Made by a program: the position numbers and the translations under genes
NCBI GenBank assembly: GCA_029975415.1
Contig: JARKPE010000135.1
Span: 1-35,172 of the forward strand
Direction of reading: 5' to 3'
Source: Dysgonamonadaceae bacterium
GTDB taxonomy: Bacteria > Bacteroidota > Bacteroidia > Bacteroidales > Dysgonomonadaceae
Length of the DNA stretch: 35,172 bases
Notes under the pieces: model-generated
What the model was told of the DNA's origin: nothing
The model's input: only the letters and a program-made list of their open reading frames with translations
Databases searched by the model: none
Shown: positions 1-8,472 of the stretch, piece after piece
Layout: every line of letters begins with the position of its first letter
Numbering within the stretch: position 1 is the first letter of the stretch

Positions 1-101
1 GTCGGTTAGTGATAACCAACTTACAAAGGTAACATTTGTGCTTCGAGCACGGTACGGTAAGCCTTTTAAGTTTTGTGGCCTTGATTTTTATTTTCGCGCG
101 C

Positions 102-132
102 TTGGAAATACTTCTTTTTTCATGTAATTTTG
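102..132 (+). promoter_or_regulatory. Probable promoter of the adk-obgE-pgeF operon
   Basis: A TTG at 102-104 is followed after 20 bases by TAATTTTG at 125-132. This fits the Bacteroidota housekeeping sigma pattern, a -33 TTTG/TTG and a -7 TAnnTTTG about 19-21 bases apart. Transcription would begin near 139, leaving a leader of about 30 bases before the adk start. The match is by eye. The 100 bases before it hold no recognisable gene. Confidence 0.55.
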
Positions 133-169
133 CAATTTATTATCGTTATTCATCGAAAACAGAAAAAAT

Positions 170-745
170 ATGCTGAACATTGTTATTTTTGGAGCACCCG
201 GATCGGGGAAAGGTACTCAAAGCGCCAAGCTGATCGAAAAGTACGGATTGAAACATGTTTCGACCGGAGATTTGTTGAGAGCAGAAATAAAGGCAAACTC
301 ACCGTTGGGTCAAATGGCGGAATCTTACATGTCGAAAGGGCAGCTTGTTCCGGATGAGGTTGTTATCGGAATGTTGGACGAATTGATCAAAAAAAATTCC
401 GATGTCAAGGGATTCATATTCGATGGCTTCCCTCGAACCTTGGAGCAGGGGAAAGCGCTTGACGAAATGCTCGAAAAAAACGGTCAGTCCATCACGCTCG
501 TTCTCAGTTTGGAAGTGAAAGACGAAGAACTTGTTGACCGTTTGCTGAAGCGTGGCGAAATATCGGGAAGAAGCGACGACAATCGTGAAACGATAGAGTC
601 GCGCCTGAAAGTTTATTACAACCAGACAGCTCCATTGAAAGAATTTTATCGCCAACAGGGCAAATTGCACGAAATATATGGCGAAGGTTCCATCGACGAT
701 ATCTTTGCCGAGATGGAGAAGGTGGTTGATTCATTTGTCCAATAA
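170..745 (+). CDS. adk: Adenylate kinase
   Basis: Cytosolic nucleotide kinase that interconverts ATP + AMP and 2 ADP. The 191-residue product has the P-loop GAPGSGKGT at residues 8-16, the AMP-site segment STGDLLRAEI near 32-41, FDGFPRT in the middle, and the arginine-bearing GRSDD...ETI segment of the lid. The lid is the short form without a zinc-binding four-cysteine insert, so the protein is slightly shorter than the 210-220 residue long type. ATG at 170 follows an A-rich stretch typical of this phylum. It is first in a tight operon, ending 6 bases before obgE. A shorter plus-frame ORF starting at 130 is a shadow. Confidence 0.97.
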   Translation: MLNIVIFGAPGSGKGTQSAKLIEKYGLKHVSTGDLLRAEIKANSPLGQMAESYMSKGQLVPDEVVIGMLDELIKKNSDVKGFIFDGFPRTLEQGKALDEMLEKNGQSITLVLSLEVKDEELVDRLLKRGEISGRSDDNRETIESRLKVYYNQTAPLKEFYRQQGKLHEIYGEGSIDDIFAEMEKVVDSFVQ

Positions 746-751
746 AAAATT

Positions 752-1918
752 ATGGCCGAAACCAATTTTGTTGACTACGTCAAGATTTTTTGTCGTTCCG
801 GAAAAGGTGGACGAGGTTCTGCTCATTTTCGGCGCGAAAAGTACATTCCCAAAGGAGGCCCCGACGGTGGCGATGGCGGCGATGGCGGGAGCATTATTCT
901 GCGCGGGAATCGCAATTATTGGACATTGCTTCATCTGAAATACGAACGACATATTTTTGCCGAACATGGCGAAAATGGGGCACGCAGTCAACGAACAGGC
1001 AGGAAAGGAGAAAACAGGGTAATCGATGTGCCTTGCGGAACGGTGGCCTACGATGCTCACACCGGCGAATATCTCTGCGATATCACCGATGACGGGCAGG
1101 AAGTCGTTTTGCTGAAAGGCGGTCGTGGAGGATTGGGCAATACGCATTTCAAAAGCGCTACCAATCAGGCTCCGCGTTATGCACAACCCGGAGAACCTTA
1201 CGAGGAACGATGGGTTATTCTCGAACTGAAAGTGCTGGCGGATGTCGGTTTGGTCGGATTTCCGAATGCCGGAAAATCCACATTGCTTTCGGTGGTTTCG
1301 GCCGCCAAGCCTAAAATTGCCAATTATCCGTTTACCACACTCGAACCCAATTTGGGAATCGTTTCATATCGTGACGGAAAATCTTTTGTGATGGCCGACA
1401 TTCCGGGCATCATCGAAGGTGCAAGTGAAGGCAAGGGATTGGGATTGCGATTCCTTCGCCATATCGAACGAAATTCGCTATTGCTTTTCGTGATTCCTGC
1501 CGATGCGGACGATATTAAAAAAGAATATGAAGTTTTGCTCAACGAGCTGACACAATATAATCCCGAATTGCTCGACAAGCGGCGGGTTCTTGCCATATCC
1601 AAATCGGATATGCTCGATGATGAACTGATTCACGAAATGTCGTTTTCGTTGCCTGCCGATATTCCCTACGTTTTTATTTCCTCTGTCACCGGTTATGGAA
1701 TTTCTGCACTTAAAGATTTGCTTTGGCGAGAGCTAAATGCAGATGATACTGTGAGCCAATTTTCCGTTTCTCGAGACTCGATTGTTCATCGAAGACTCAA
1801 TGTTGAATCTCTTCGTTTCGATGAAGACGAAGATGATCTGCCCGAAGAGTTCGATGATTTGTATGGTGAGAGCGAGGACGATGAGGATGATGCGAATTAT
1901 TTCGAAGAAGATTTTTAG
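752..1918 (+). CDS. obgE: Obg-family ribosome-associated GTPase
   Basis: Essential GTPase acting in large ribosomal subunit maturation and stress control. The N-terminal glycine-rich Obg fold (about 1-158) includes [12 protein letters not shown] near 35-46. The G domain has G1 GFPNAGKS at 169-176, the switch I threonines in PFTTLEPN near 193-200, and G3 DIPG at 216-219. G4 reads SKSD at 283-286, where many families have NKxD. The C-terminus (about 350-388) is a strongly acidic tail of Asp and Glu and replaces the OCT domain found in Firmicutes Obg. It lies 6 bases after adk and 9 bases before pgeF, so the three are probably co-transcribed. Confidence 0.96.
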   Translation: MAETNFVDYVKIFCRSGKGGRGSAHFRREKYIPKGGPDGGDGGDGGSIILRGNRNYWTLLHLKYERHIFAEHGENGARSQRTGRKGENRVIDVPCGTVAYDAHTGEYLCDITDDGQEVVLLKGGRGGLGNTHFKSATNQAPRYAQPGEPYEERWVILELKVLADVGLVGFPNAGKSTLLSVVSAAKPKIANYPFTTLEPNLGIVSYRDGKSFVMADIPGIIEGASEGKGLGLRFLRHIERNSLLLFVIPADADDIKKEYEVLLNELTQYNPELLDKRRVLAISKSDMLDDELIHEMSFSLPADIPYVFISSVTGYGISALKDLLWRELNADDTVSQFSVSRDSIVHRRLNVESLRFDEDEDDLPEEFDDLYGESEDDEDDANYFEEDF

Positions 1919-1927
1919 AGCAATTGT

Positions 1928-2737
1928 ATGCATCCACATCCCGAATATCCGACTTTGTTACAATTCGATCTGCTGAGTGCAGAAGCCGAAATCGAACATT
2001 TTTTTACTACGCGAAGCGGTGGCGTAAGCACGGGAGAATTTTCTTCGCTTAATTTGGGAAATTATTCTGATGACGATCCGGTAGCCATTTTCGAAAATCT
2101 GACAATTTTGGCTCGAATGTGGTACATGAAACCTTCCGATTTTATCATTCCGCACCAAACTCATGGTAGCCGTATATTGGCTGTCGATGATAATTTTATG
2201 TCTTTACCCCTCTCGCAAAAAAATGAAATTCTCTATGGAATAGATGTAACGGTGACACAGCTGAAAAATCTTTTTTTATGCGTAACCGTTGCCGATTGTG
2301 TTCCCATTTTGCTTTATGATCGGGTTAAGGGTATAGTGGCTGCCGTTCATGCCGGTTGGCGAGGAACAAGCGATCGAATTGTGGAGAAAACAATTCGCTT
2401 TATGCAAGAGCGGTATTCGTCTTCGGCTTCCGATATTATTGCAGCCATCGGCCCTGCCATTTGCATGCAACATTACGAAGTGGGGCATGAGGTCGTAGAT
2501 ATTTTTCGTGAACGAGATTTCGATTTATCGTTGGTTTCCTTCAAAAATGAGGTTACCGGTAAAATACACCTCGATTTGAAAGAAATTAATCGTCTCGAAC
2601 TTCTCCGTATGGGGATTCTCCCCAAATATATTGAGAAAACGGATCTTTGCACTTACGAAAATCCGGATTTGTTTTTTTCGGTGCGCCGCCAGAGTGTGCA
2701 TTGTGGTCGAATGCTTTGCGGCATCATGCTGGAATAA
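1928..2737 (+). CDS. pgeF: PgeF/YlmD/YfiH-family multicopper-oxidase-fold purine nucleoside phosphorylase or peptidoglycan editing protein
   Basis: Member of the laccase-domain family (Cu-oxidase_4), 269 residues, normal length. Known members act as zinc-dependent purine nucleoside phosphorylase/adenosine deaminase, and the E. coli protein prevents misincorporation of L-Ser into muropeptides. The expected zinc ligands are visible: His79 in QTHGSR, Cys124 in VADCVPILLYD and His141 in HAGWRGT. TTRSGGVS at 27-34 and IGPAICMQHYEVG near 174-186 are also typical. The C-terminus reads FFSVRRQSVHCGRML, with His where many homologues have Thr in the SYRR..TGR motif. It is the last gene of the adk operon. 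Which of the two biochemical roles applies cannot be told from sequence. Confidence 0.92.
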   Translation: MHPHPEYPTLLQFDLLSAEAEIEHFFTTRSGGVSTGEFSSLNLGNYSDDDPVAIFENLTILARMWYMKPSDFIIPHQTHGSRILAVDDNFMSLPLSQKNEILYGIDVTVTQLKNLFLCVTVADCVPILLYDRVKGIVAAVHAGWRGTSDRIVEKTIRFMQERYSSSASDIIAAIGPAICMQHYEVGHEVVDIFRERDFDLSLVSFKNEVTGKIHLDLKEINRLELLRMGILPKYIEKTDLCTYENPDLFFSVRRQSVHCGRMLCGIMLE

Positions 2738-2739
2738 AA

Positions 2740-2771
2740 AAAGGAGCGAATTTGGTGATTTTCGCTCCTTT
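2740..2771 (-). terminator. Intrinsic terminator of sodB, possibly bidirectional
   Basis: The perfect 11-bp stem AAAGGAGCGAA (2740-2750) / TTCGCTCCTTT (2761-2771) has a 10-base loop. Read on the minus strand it is followed by a run of T before the pgeF stop codon, the pattern of a rho-independent terminator for sodB. On the plus strand the tail (CCCTGTCAC) is not T-rich, but the hairpin starts 3 bases after the pgeF stop and could also stabilise that mRNA end. Confidence 0.8.
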
Positions 2772-2819
2772 CCCTGTCACTAAAAAATGTTCAAGTTTGC
2801 CGGAAATGACTGCTTTCAA

Positions 2820-3515
2820 TTAATAACGTTGGCTGACAACGTCCCAGTCAATGATCTTCCACAGCTCTTTCAGGTGGTCGGCACGACGGTTCTGATAATC
2901 GAGATAATAGGAGTGTTCCCATACGTCGAATCCCAGAATTGGAGTTAATCCTTTGCGAACGGGATTACCGGCATTGCTTTCGCTGTTGATTGAAAGTTTG
3001 CCATCTGCGTCTTTAGCCAACCAAACCCATCCAGAACCGAACAAAGCGACTCCGGCTGCAGTGAAATCTTCTTTGAATTTTTCGAACGAACCGAATTGTG
3101 CATTGATAGCTTCGGCCAGTTTCCCTTTAGGTTCGCCTCCGCCTTTGGGTGAGAAAGAGGTGAAATAAAGGTTATGATTCAGCACTTGTCCTGCATTGTT
3201 GAAGATAGCTCCGTCGCTTTCTTTTACAATGGTTTCCAAATCGGAATTTTCGAATTTTGTTCCGACAATTAATTTATTCAGATTGTCCACATAGGCCTGA
3301 AGATGCTTGCCATAGTGGAATTCGATGGTTTGTTTGCTGATAACCGGCTCCAATGCGTCGGTTGCGTAAGGTAATGCTACTTTTTCGAATGTCATAGTTT
3401 TATTGTTTTTAGATGAATTGATTTCTGAATTTTGAGCTTTCACTAAACCACTCCTTCCGATCATCGGTAAGATGGAAGCGATCAAAAGAACCAAATAGCT
3501 GCGATTAATTTTCAT
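2820..3515 (-). CDS. sodB: Iron/manganese superoxide dismutase with N-terminal export signal
   Basis: Converts superoxide to oxygen and peroxide. In the 231-residue reading the Fe/Mn ligands are His67 (FHYGKH), His114 (LNHNLYF), Asp197 and His201 (GFDVWEH). FGSGWVWL at 159-166 is typical. The family normally starts around Met41 (MTFEKVALPY). Here 40 extra residues precede it: a Lys/Arg-containing start, a hydrophobic run at about 7-20 (YLVLLIASILPMIG) and a small-residue region near VKAQ/NS, which reads as a signal peptide. An A-rich stretch before the internal ATG at 3395 could also serve as a start, so cytosolic and exported forms are both possible. It is transcribed alone, divergent from the TonB receptor. 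Confidence 0.93.
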   Translation of the reverse strand: MKINRSYLVLLIASILPMIGRSGLVKAQNSEINSSKNNKTMTFEKVALPYATDALEPVISKQTIEFHYGKHLQAYVDNLNKLIVGTKFENSDLETIVKESDGAIFNNAGQVLNHNLYFTSFSPKGGGEPKGKLAEAINAQFGSFEKFKEDFTAAGVALFGSGWVWLAKDADGKLSINSESNAGNPVRKGLTPILGFDVWEHSYYLDYQNRRADHLKELWKIIDWDVVSQRY

Positions 3516-3581
3516 ATTTATAAAATTATTTTGTTGCTTTTGCTTTCGTAAATATATAACGAATCATGATTTTATTTGTTC

Positions 3582-3608
3582 ATTCTAATTTAGACTGATT
3601 CTCATTAA
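3582..3608. promoter_or_regulatory. Candidate operator with overlapping palindromes between sodB and the TonB receptor gene
   Basis: The sodB/receptor gap holds TCTAATTTAGA at 3584-3594, an 11-base palindrome. It is directly followed by CTGATTCTCATTAA, which repeats the ATTCT/AGAAT half-site. Such TTTAGA..ATTCT arrangements resemble Fur-type iron boxes, and both flanking genes (Fe/Mn SOD, TonB receptor) are common Fur targets. The match is imperfect and rests on visual resemblance. Apart from this and the receptor promoter, the 233-base gap is AT-rich and holds no gene. Confidence 0.35.
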
Positions 3609-3684
3609 TAAAAGCTAAAAACGATAAAAAATAGAAATGTCAATAAAAAACGAGTTCGATAAAAAAAATCACTACAATTAGTGA

Positions 3685-3715
3685 TTGATTTGCACTACTT
3701 TATTCAGTTTCTTTG
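3685..3715 (+). promoter_or_regulatory. Candidate promoter of the TonB receptor-MFS-hemN-hemG operon
   Basis: TTG at 3685-3687 lies 20 bases before TTTCTTTG at 3708-3715, which matches the -7 consensus TAnnTTTG at all defined positions except the A. Transcription would start near 3722, about 27 bases before the first receptor ATG. The candidate iron box lies about 80-100 bases upstream. Confidence 0.4.
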
Positions 3716-3748
3716 CAGTCGAAATAGTCGAATGTAAGTTGCTTCCCC

Positions 3749-5863
3749 ATGATAACAGATCTAAAAATGGAACAATGCAGTATTGATTTAACAATCTTCA
3801 AACGATTGTCGTTATTTATAATCCTAATACAGGTTTTAATATTCCCCTCGAATGCCGAAGATTTGGACACGTTACGCCAATACACGCTTGACAGTATTGT
3901 CGTTTCGAGTTTCAAACTGCCCAATAAAACCTGGACAGCGCCGGTGGCCGCCACCTCGATGAACGCCAAAACATTGGAAAGACGCCAAATAGTTGACATG
4001 AAAGATTTTTCGGCAACGATTCCAAATTTCATCATGGTCGATCGCGATACGCGATTAACGTCATCTGTATTTATACGCGGCATTGGTTCGCTGATCAACA
4101 CACCGGCGGTAGCCATGTATGTGGATGGCGTTCCTCATTTCGAAAAATCTTCTTTTGACATCAACATTGCCGATATCGACAATATTACTTTTTTGAGAGG
4201 ACCGCAAGGAACACTTTACGGAAGAAATGCGATGGGAGGAATTATTTTGGTCAACACGACATCGCCTTTTGTTCGTCAGGGTACCACCATCAAACTTCGC
4301 TACGGCAGTTACAACGATGCTATGGTTGCTTTTTCGCATCTGAATAAAATCAGCGAACAGTTCGCATACGGAATTTCCGGAAATTACAATCATAACGACG
4401 GTTTTATCGAAAATACTTATAAAAACGAGAAAGCCGACCGGCTCAATACCGGTACGCTCAATTTGCGCCTCGAATGGAGACCGACGAACAGTTGGAGCAT
4501 GCGTTTCGTCAACGGCTTTGAATATACCCGACAGGGAGCTTTTGCCTATGGCGTGGTGGATACGGTAAAAAATTACGTAGATTCTGTAAGTCTCGATCAC
4601 GACAGTTATTACGATCGTAAAATTTATGATTCCGGATTGCAAATCGACTATCATAATTCCGTTTTCTGGCTGCGTTCGCAAACCTCTTTCCAGTTGCTGA
4701 ATGATGAATATAACGTCGATCAGGATGCTTCGGCGAAAGATTTATATTACGCCGTTCAAGGCGAAAAACAGCGATTGATTTCGGAAGAAATCAATATAAA
4801 AAATTTGAATGAGAGTTGGTACAATTGGAATTTCGGAATTTTTGCATTCAACCACAACATCGACAGGAGTACGGATGTCTACATGAACATGGCAAAACCT
4901 CCGTACAAACTTGTCAAACGCTACAACGATTACAGTCGAGGACTTGCCATTTATCATCAATCGGAGTTTCAATTCACACCCAAGCTTCGTTTTGTAGCCG
5001 GAATTCGCTACGATTACGAGCACGATCATTCCGATTTTATAGAAAACAAAGTTACAGGCAGCGAAACAAAGCTCAACAATCAATACGACTCCCCGCTCTC
5101 TTTTACGCAATGGACGCCCAAATTTTCGCTGCAATACTGGTTCAGCAGCGACAATCAAGTGTATGCAACCCTGACCAAAGGTTACAAAACAGGCGGATTC
5201 AATACGGTTTTCGAATCGGAGGAGGAACGTACATTCGGTCCGGAAACAAGTTGGAATTATGAAATCGGAGCAAAAACATCTTTTTTCGGGAAAAAACTTT
5301 TTGTTGAAGCCGCACTCTTCTACATCGATATCAAAAATCAACAGATCAAGCAACTGCTCGATTTGCAAGGATTAAAAGTGCACAATGCAGGCAATACGGT
5401 AAGCAAAGGTGCCGAGTTGTCTTTAAGAGCCAATCCTGTACGGCATTTGAGTCTGAGTGCATCTTATGGCTACACACATGCCACTTTTAAGGATTACGTT
5501 TATAACAGCACCGTCAATTACGCAGGAAATTTTCTTCCATTTATTCCGAAACATACCCTTTCCGTAAATCTTGAAAAAATTTTTCCTTATCAATCTGCTA
5601 TTTCGGATCAAATCTTGTTGAATGTCGGTTACACGGGAATGGGCGAAATTTATTGGAACGAGAATAACAATACAAAACAACCGTTTTATGGCACACTCGA
5701 TGCCGGTTTGGGCACGAATAAGGGAAAAGTCAATTTTACTTTGTGGGCTAAAAATATGACCGATACCAAATATTTGGGTTATTACTTTGTGAGTTCCGGT
5801 CGTAAGTTGGGAAAACCGGGAAAACCATTCACGGCAGGAATAAGTTTGAGCTATTCGTTATAA
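3749..5863 (+). CDS. TonB-dependent outer-membrane receptor (siderophore or porphyrin type)
   Basis: Outer-membrane gated channel of 704 residues. A signal peptide ends near FPSNA/ED (about residue 36). A second start at Met7 (3767) gives the same mature protein. The presumed TonB box lies in LDSIVVSSF at 48-56. The plug domain carries VFIRGIGS, VAMYVDGVPH and FLRGPQGTLYGRNAMGG, followed by a 22-strand type barrel ending in an aromatic-rich C-terminus (FTAGISLSYSL). There is no CarboxypepD_reg domain and no SusD partner, so it is of the metal-chelate/vitamin type rather than the glycan SusC type. It lies 9 bases before a RhtX/FptX-like permease and upstream of hemN-hemG, so a ferric siderophore or tetrapyrrole is the likely cargo. 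The ligand itself is inference. Confidence 0.88.
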   Translation: MITDLKMEQCSIDLTIFKRLSLFIILIQVLIFPSNAEDLDTLRQYTLDSIVVSSFKLPNKTWTAPVAATSMNAKTLERRQIVDMKDFSATIPNFIMVDRDTRLTSSVFIRGIGSLINTPAVAMYVDGVPHFEKSSFDINIADIDNITFLRGPQGTLYGRNAMGGIILVNTTSPFVRQGTTIKLRYGSYNDAMVAFSHLNKISEQFAYGISGNYNHNDGFIENTYKNEKADRLNTGTLNLRLEWRPTNSWSMRFVNGFEYTRQGAFAYGVVDTVKNYVDSVSLDHDSYYDRKIYDSGLQIDYHNSVFWLRSQTSFQLLNDEYNVDQDASAKDLYYAVQGEKQRLISEEINIKNLNESWYNWNFGIFAFNHNIDRSTDVYMNMAKPPYKLVKRYNDYSRGLAIYHQSEFQFTPKLRFVAGIRYDYEHDHSDFIENKVTGSETKLNNQYDSPLSFTQWTPKFSLQYWFSSDNQVYATLTKGYKTGGFNTVFESEEERTFGPETSWNYEIGAKTSFFGKKLFVEAALFYIDIKNQQIKQLLDLQGLKVHNAGNTVSKGAELSLRANPVRHLSLSASYGYTHATFKDYVYNSTVNYAGNFLPFIPKHTLSVNLEKIFPYQSAISDQILLNVGYTGMGEIYWNENNNTKQPFYGTLDAGLGTNKGKVNFTLWAKNMTDTKYLGYYFVSSGRKLGKPGKPFTAGISLSYSL

Positions 5864-5872
5864 TTTTGTGGA

Positions 5873-7102
5873 ATGAAATCGAAATCGAGAGCAACGACAT
5901 ACAATCTTTTCACCTTTTTTTCGCTCTACATCGCGCAATCTATTCCGATGAGTTTTTTTGCGACGGCACTTCCCGTGCTGATGCGGCAAGGCAACTATTC
6001 TCTCTTTGCCATTGCGTTGCTCAAGCTCATCAAACTGCCATGGATCGTGAAGTTTTTGTGGTCGCCACTTGTAGATTCCCACACCGATACCGTTCGAGAG
6101 TACAAACAATGGATATTGGGGGCCGAAATCGTGTATGCCGCTATCATTTTTGTCGTAGCCATGCTCGACATCAATACCGATTTTTCACTGATTATTATTC
6201 TTATCATATTGGCATTCATTGCCTCCGCCACCCAGGATATCGCCACGGATGCCATGGCCGCACGTGCTTTCGAACGCAAGGACAGCAGCTTGTTGAATAG
6301 CATTCAGTCGATGGGTTCTTTCACTGGTAGCATGGTAGGAGGTGGATTTTTGCTTCTGCTCTTTCACCGGATGGGATGGTCGAAAATGCTTCCATGGGTT
6401 GCCGTTTTTGTGCTCATTGCATTAATTCCGCTGATAGCTAATAAACAGATTCAACTTCGCGAACGAAAAAATACGAAAAAAGCTTCACCTAAAGACATGC
6501 TTCTCTTCTTTACCCAAAAGGGAATTTGGCGACAAATTGTTTTTCTCGTTTTGTTCTATGCCGGCCTTATTGGCATTCTGTCATCGCTCAGTCCTTTTTT
6601 GGTCGATAAAGGTTACAACATCAAGGAAATCGGTGCAATGGTAGGTATTTTTGGAGTTTCTACGGGAATTTTTTTCTCGTTCGTTTCAGGAATTTTTATT
6701 CGGAAAATAGGAAAACAAAAAGCTCGAAAAATCATCGCTTTTCTCATCCTCATTCCTGCCGCTTATTTCATTTGGCTTATTTCAAATGACAAAACGAGTT
6801 ACGGATTCATATTGACCGGAGTTGCACTCGTTTGGTCTATCTACGGGATGGCATCAACGCTTATCAATACCTCTGCTATGGATATTGTACGCGACGGACG
6901 CGAAGGCACGGACTTCACCATTCAAATAGTACTGACACACTTGGGAGCAATGATTATTACGTTGGTAAGTGCCAAGGTAGGCGATGTATTCGGGTTTAAA
7001 GGTTTGTTTATCATGGAATTGGCTATTGCTGTAATTTCGCTTTTATGTGTATTGTTTACAAAACCTTTTACTGCCGACATAGAAAAGGAATTTTTAAAAT
7101 GA
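5873..7102 (+). CDS. MFS permease of the AmpG/RhtX/FptX type
   Basis: Inner-membrane transporter of 409 residues with about 12 hydrophobic segments. The N-terminal half has the AmpG/RhtX-like pattern: a first helix ending in SFFATALPVLMRQG, LPWIVKFLWSPLVDS, and QDIATDAMAARAFE. AmpG imports muropeptides, while the RhtX and FptX branch is a single-protein carrier for siderophores. Position after a TonB receptor with a 9-base gap favours import of the same ligand, taking it from the periplasm into the cytosol. Its TGA overlaps the hemN ATG (ATGA at 7099-7102), so the two are translationally coupled. A muropeptide role is possible but less well supported by the neighbours. Confidence 0.82.
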   Translation: MKSKSRATTYNLFTFFSLYIAQSIPMSFFATALPVLMRQGNYSLFAIALLKLIKLPWIVKFLWSPLVDSHTDTVREYKQWILGAEIVYAAIIFVVAMLDINTDFSLIIILIILAFIASATQDIATDAMAARAFERKDSSLLNSIQSMGSFTGSMVGGGFLLLLFHRMGWSKMLPWVAVFVLIALIPLIANKQIQLRERKNTKKASPKDMLLFFTQKGIWRQIVFLVLFYAGLIGILSSLSPFLVDKGYNIKEIGAMVGIFGVSTGIFFSFVSGIFIRKIGKQKARKIIAFLILIPAAYFIWLISNDKTSYGFILTGVALVWSIYGMASTLINTSAMDIVRDGREGTDFTIQIVLTHLGAMIITLVSAKVGDVFGFKGLFIMELAIAVISLLCVLFTKPFTADIEKEFLK

Positions 7103-8466
7103 AGCAGCATATCCTCGAAAAATATAACGTTCCCGTACCTCGATATACAAGTTATCCGCCGGCTAACTTTTTCCGCGACGATTTCACGGAAAGGGATTTT
7201 TTGCAGGCAATCGAAGAATCGAATTCGCAACAGCCGCATCATATCTCCTTCTACATTCATATTCCCTATTGTCGGAGAATGTGTTTTTATTGCGGATGCA
7301 ATTCTTATCCGCGAACCGGACAAGCCGACGAAAAAGCTTACGTGGAAGCGGTATTGAAAGAAATAGAATTGGTTTGCAGCAAAATAGGCAAAAATCGTAA
7401 GATCGCTCAAATCCATTACGGCGGCGGATCGCCAAGTTCCATCGATCTCAATTTAATTCGAAAGATCAACGACTCGCTTTTAAGCAAATTCGATTGCATC
7501 GAAAATCCCGAAATAGCGATCGAATGTCATGCCGGATATTTAACGGAAAAAGATTTTCAAAACTTGATTAATGCGGGCTTCAACCGAATGAGTATAGGTA
7601 TTCAGGATTTTAACGAGGCTGTTCTGAAAGCTTCGAACCGTATTCCTACTCTGCTGCCTATCGAACGGATTTTCGAACTGCTTCGCAGCTGCGACCTACG
7701 AATCAATCTCGATTTCATTTACGGGCTGGCTTTGCAGACGGCTGACAGTTTTTCGAAAACGATTGAAAAAGCGGCCGCTCTTCTACCCGATCGATTGGTA
7801 ACATTTTCGTATGCTCACTTGCCTTCGCTTTTCCCGCGACAAAAGTTTCTGGAAAAATCCGGCCTTCCTACGGAGAACGAAAAGAACAAGATGTATCATG
7901 CCGCTCAAAAAATTTTGCTCGCTGCCGGATACAAACAAATCGGCCTTGATCATTTTGTCCGCGAAAACGATGAACTTTTCGAAGCTTGGCAAAGACACAA
8001 TTTGAATCGAAATTTTCAGGGCTATTGTACGCGACGCACCACCGGTCAGGTTTATGCATTCGGCGTAACGGGCATTAGCCAACTGACAGGAGCTTATGCC
8101 CAAAACACAAAAGTAATTTCGGAATACATTGAAACAGTGAACAATGGTCACATTCCCGTAAAAAAAGGTTATCGACTCAACAAAGACGAACAAATTACGC
8201 GTGAAGTGATTACCGACCTGATGTGCAACGACCAAATCGAATGGCAGCAAATTGCTACGCGATTAAATCTTGCTGTGGCAGAAGTAAAAGCTGCTACTGC
8301 CTATTCCGAAGAGAAAATGCAGGAATTCGCCGAAGACGGGATTATTGATTTCGACGACAACCATCTTGTAATGAAAGAAAAAGGTTCGCCTTTTCTTCGC
8401 AATGTGGCAGCATCGCTCGACAAACTGCTTATCAATAGCAATAAATTGTTTTCAAAACCTATATAA
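7099..8466 (+). CDS. hemN: Oxygen-independent coproporphyrinogen III oxidase (radical SAM)
   Basis: Cytosolic radical SAM enzyme of 455 residues that decarboxylates coproporphyrinogen III to protoporphyrinogen IX. The 4Fe-4S motif CRRMCFYC gives Cys58, Cys62 and Cys65. PRYTSYPPANFF at 14-25 is the N-terminal signature of true HemN, as opposed to the HemW-like paralogue. HYGGGSP and GIQDFNEAVLKASNR follow as expected. I chose ATG at 7099, overlapping the MFS stop and preceded by AAGGAA; an in-frame start at 7045 would add 18 residues unlike the family. hemG follows after 6 bases, giving the next pathway step. Confidence 0.93.
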   Translation: MKQHILEKYNVPVPRYTSYPPANFFRDDFTERDFLQAIEESNSQQPHHISFYIHIPYCRRMCFYCGCNSYPRTGQADEKAYVEAVLKEIELVCSKIGKNRKIAQIHYGGGSPSSIDLNLIRKINDSLLSKFDCIENPEIAIECHAGYLTEKDFQNLINAGFNRMSIGIQDFNEAVLKASNRIPTLLPIERIFELLRSCDLRINLDFIYGLALQTADSFSKTIEKAAALLPDRLVTFSYAHLPSLFPRQKFLEKSGLPTENEKNKMYHAAQKILLAAGYKQIGLDHFVRENDELFEAWQRHNLNRNFQGYCTRRTTGQVYAFGVTGISQLTGAYAQNTKVISEYIETVNNGHIPVKKGYRLNKDEQITREVITDLMCNDQIEWQQIATRLNLAVAEVKAATAYSEEKMQEFAEDGIIDFDDNHLVMKEKGSPFLRNVAASLDKLLINSNKLFSKPI

Positions 8467-8472
8467 CAAGAC

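Noticed and set aside
37-49. GTGCT-TCG-AGCAC hairpin near the window start
   Set aside because: A 5-bp stem with a 3-base loop and no T-run is too weak to call a terminator.
2-126. Open plus-strand frame of about 41 codons at the window edge
   Set aside because: It has no similarity I recognise, does not resemble an Hpt C-terminus (the usual adk neighbour), and precedes a good adk promoter. It could be a gene end but cannot be supported.
7045-7098. Extended hemN start
   Set aside because: It would add 18 residues encoded inside the MFS gene and unlike HemN; the ATG at 7099 has AAGGAA upstream and the usual coupling overlap.
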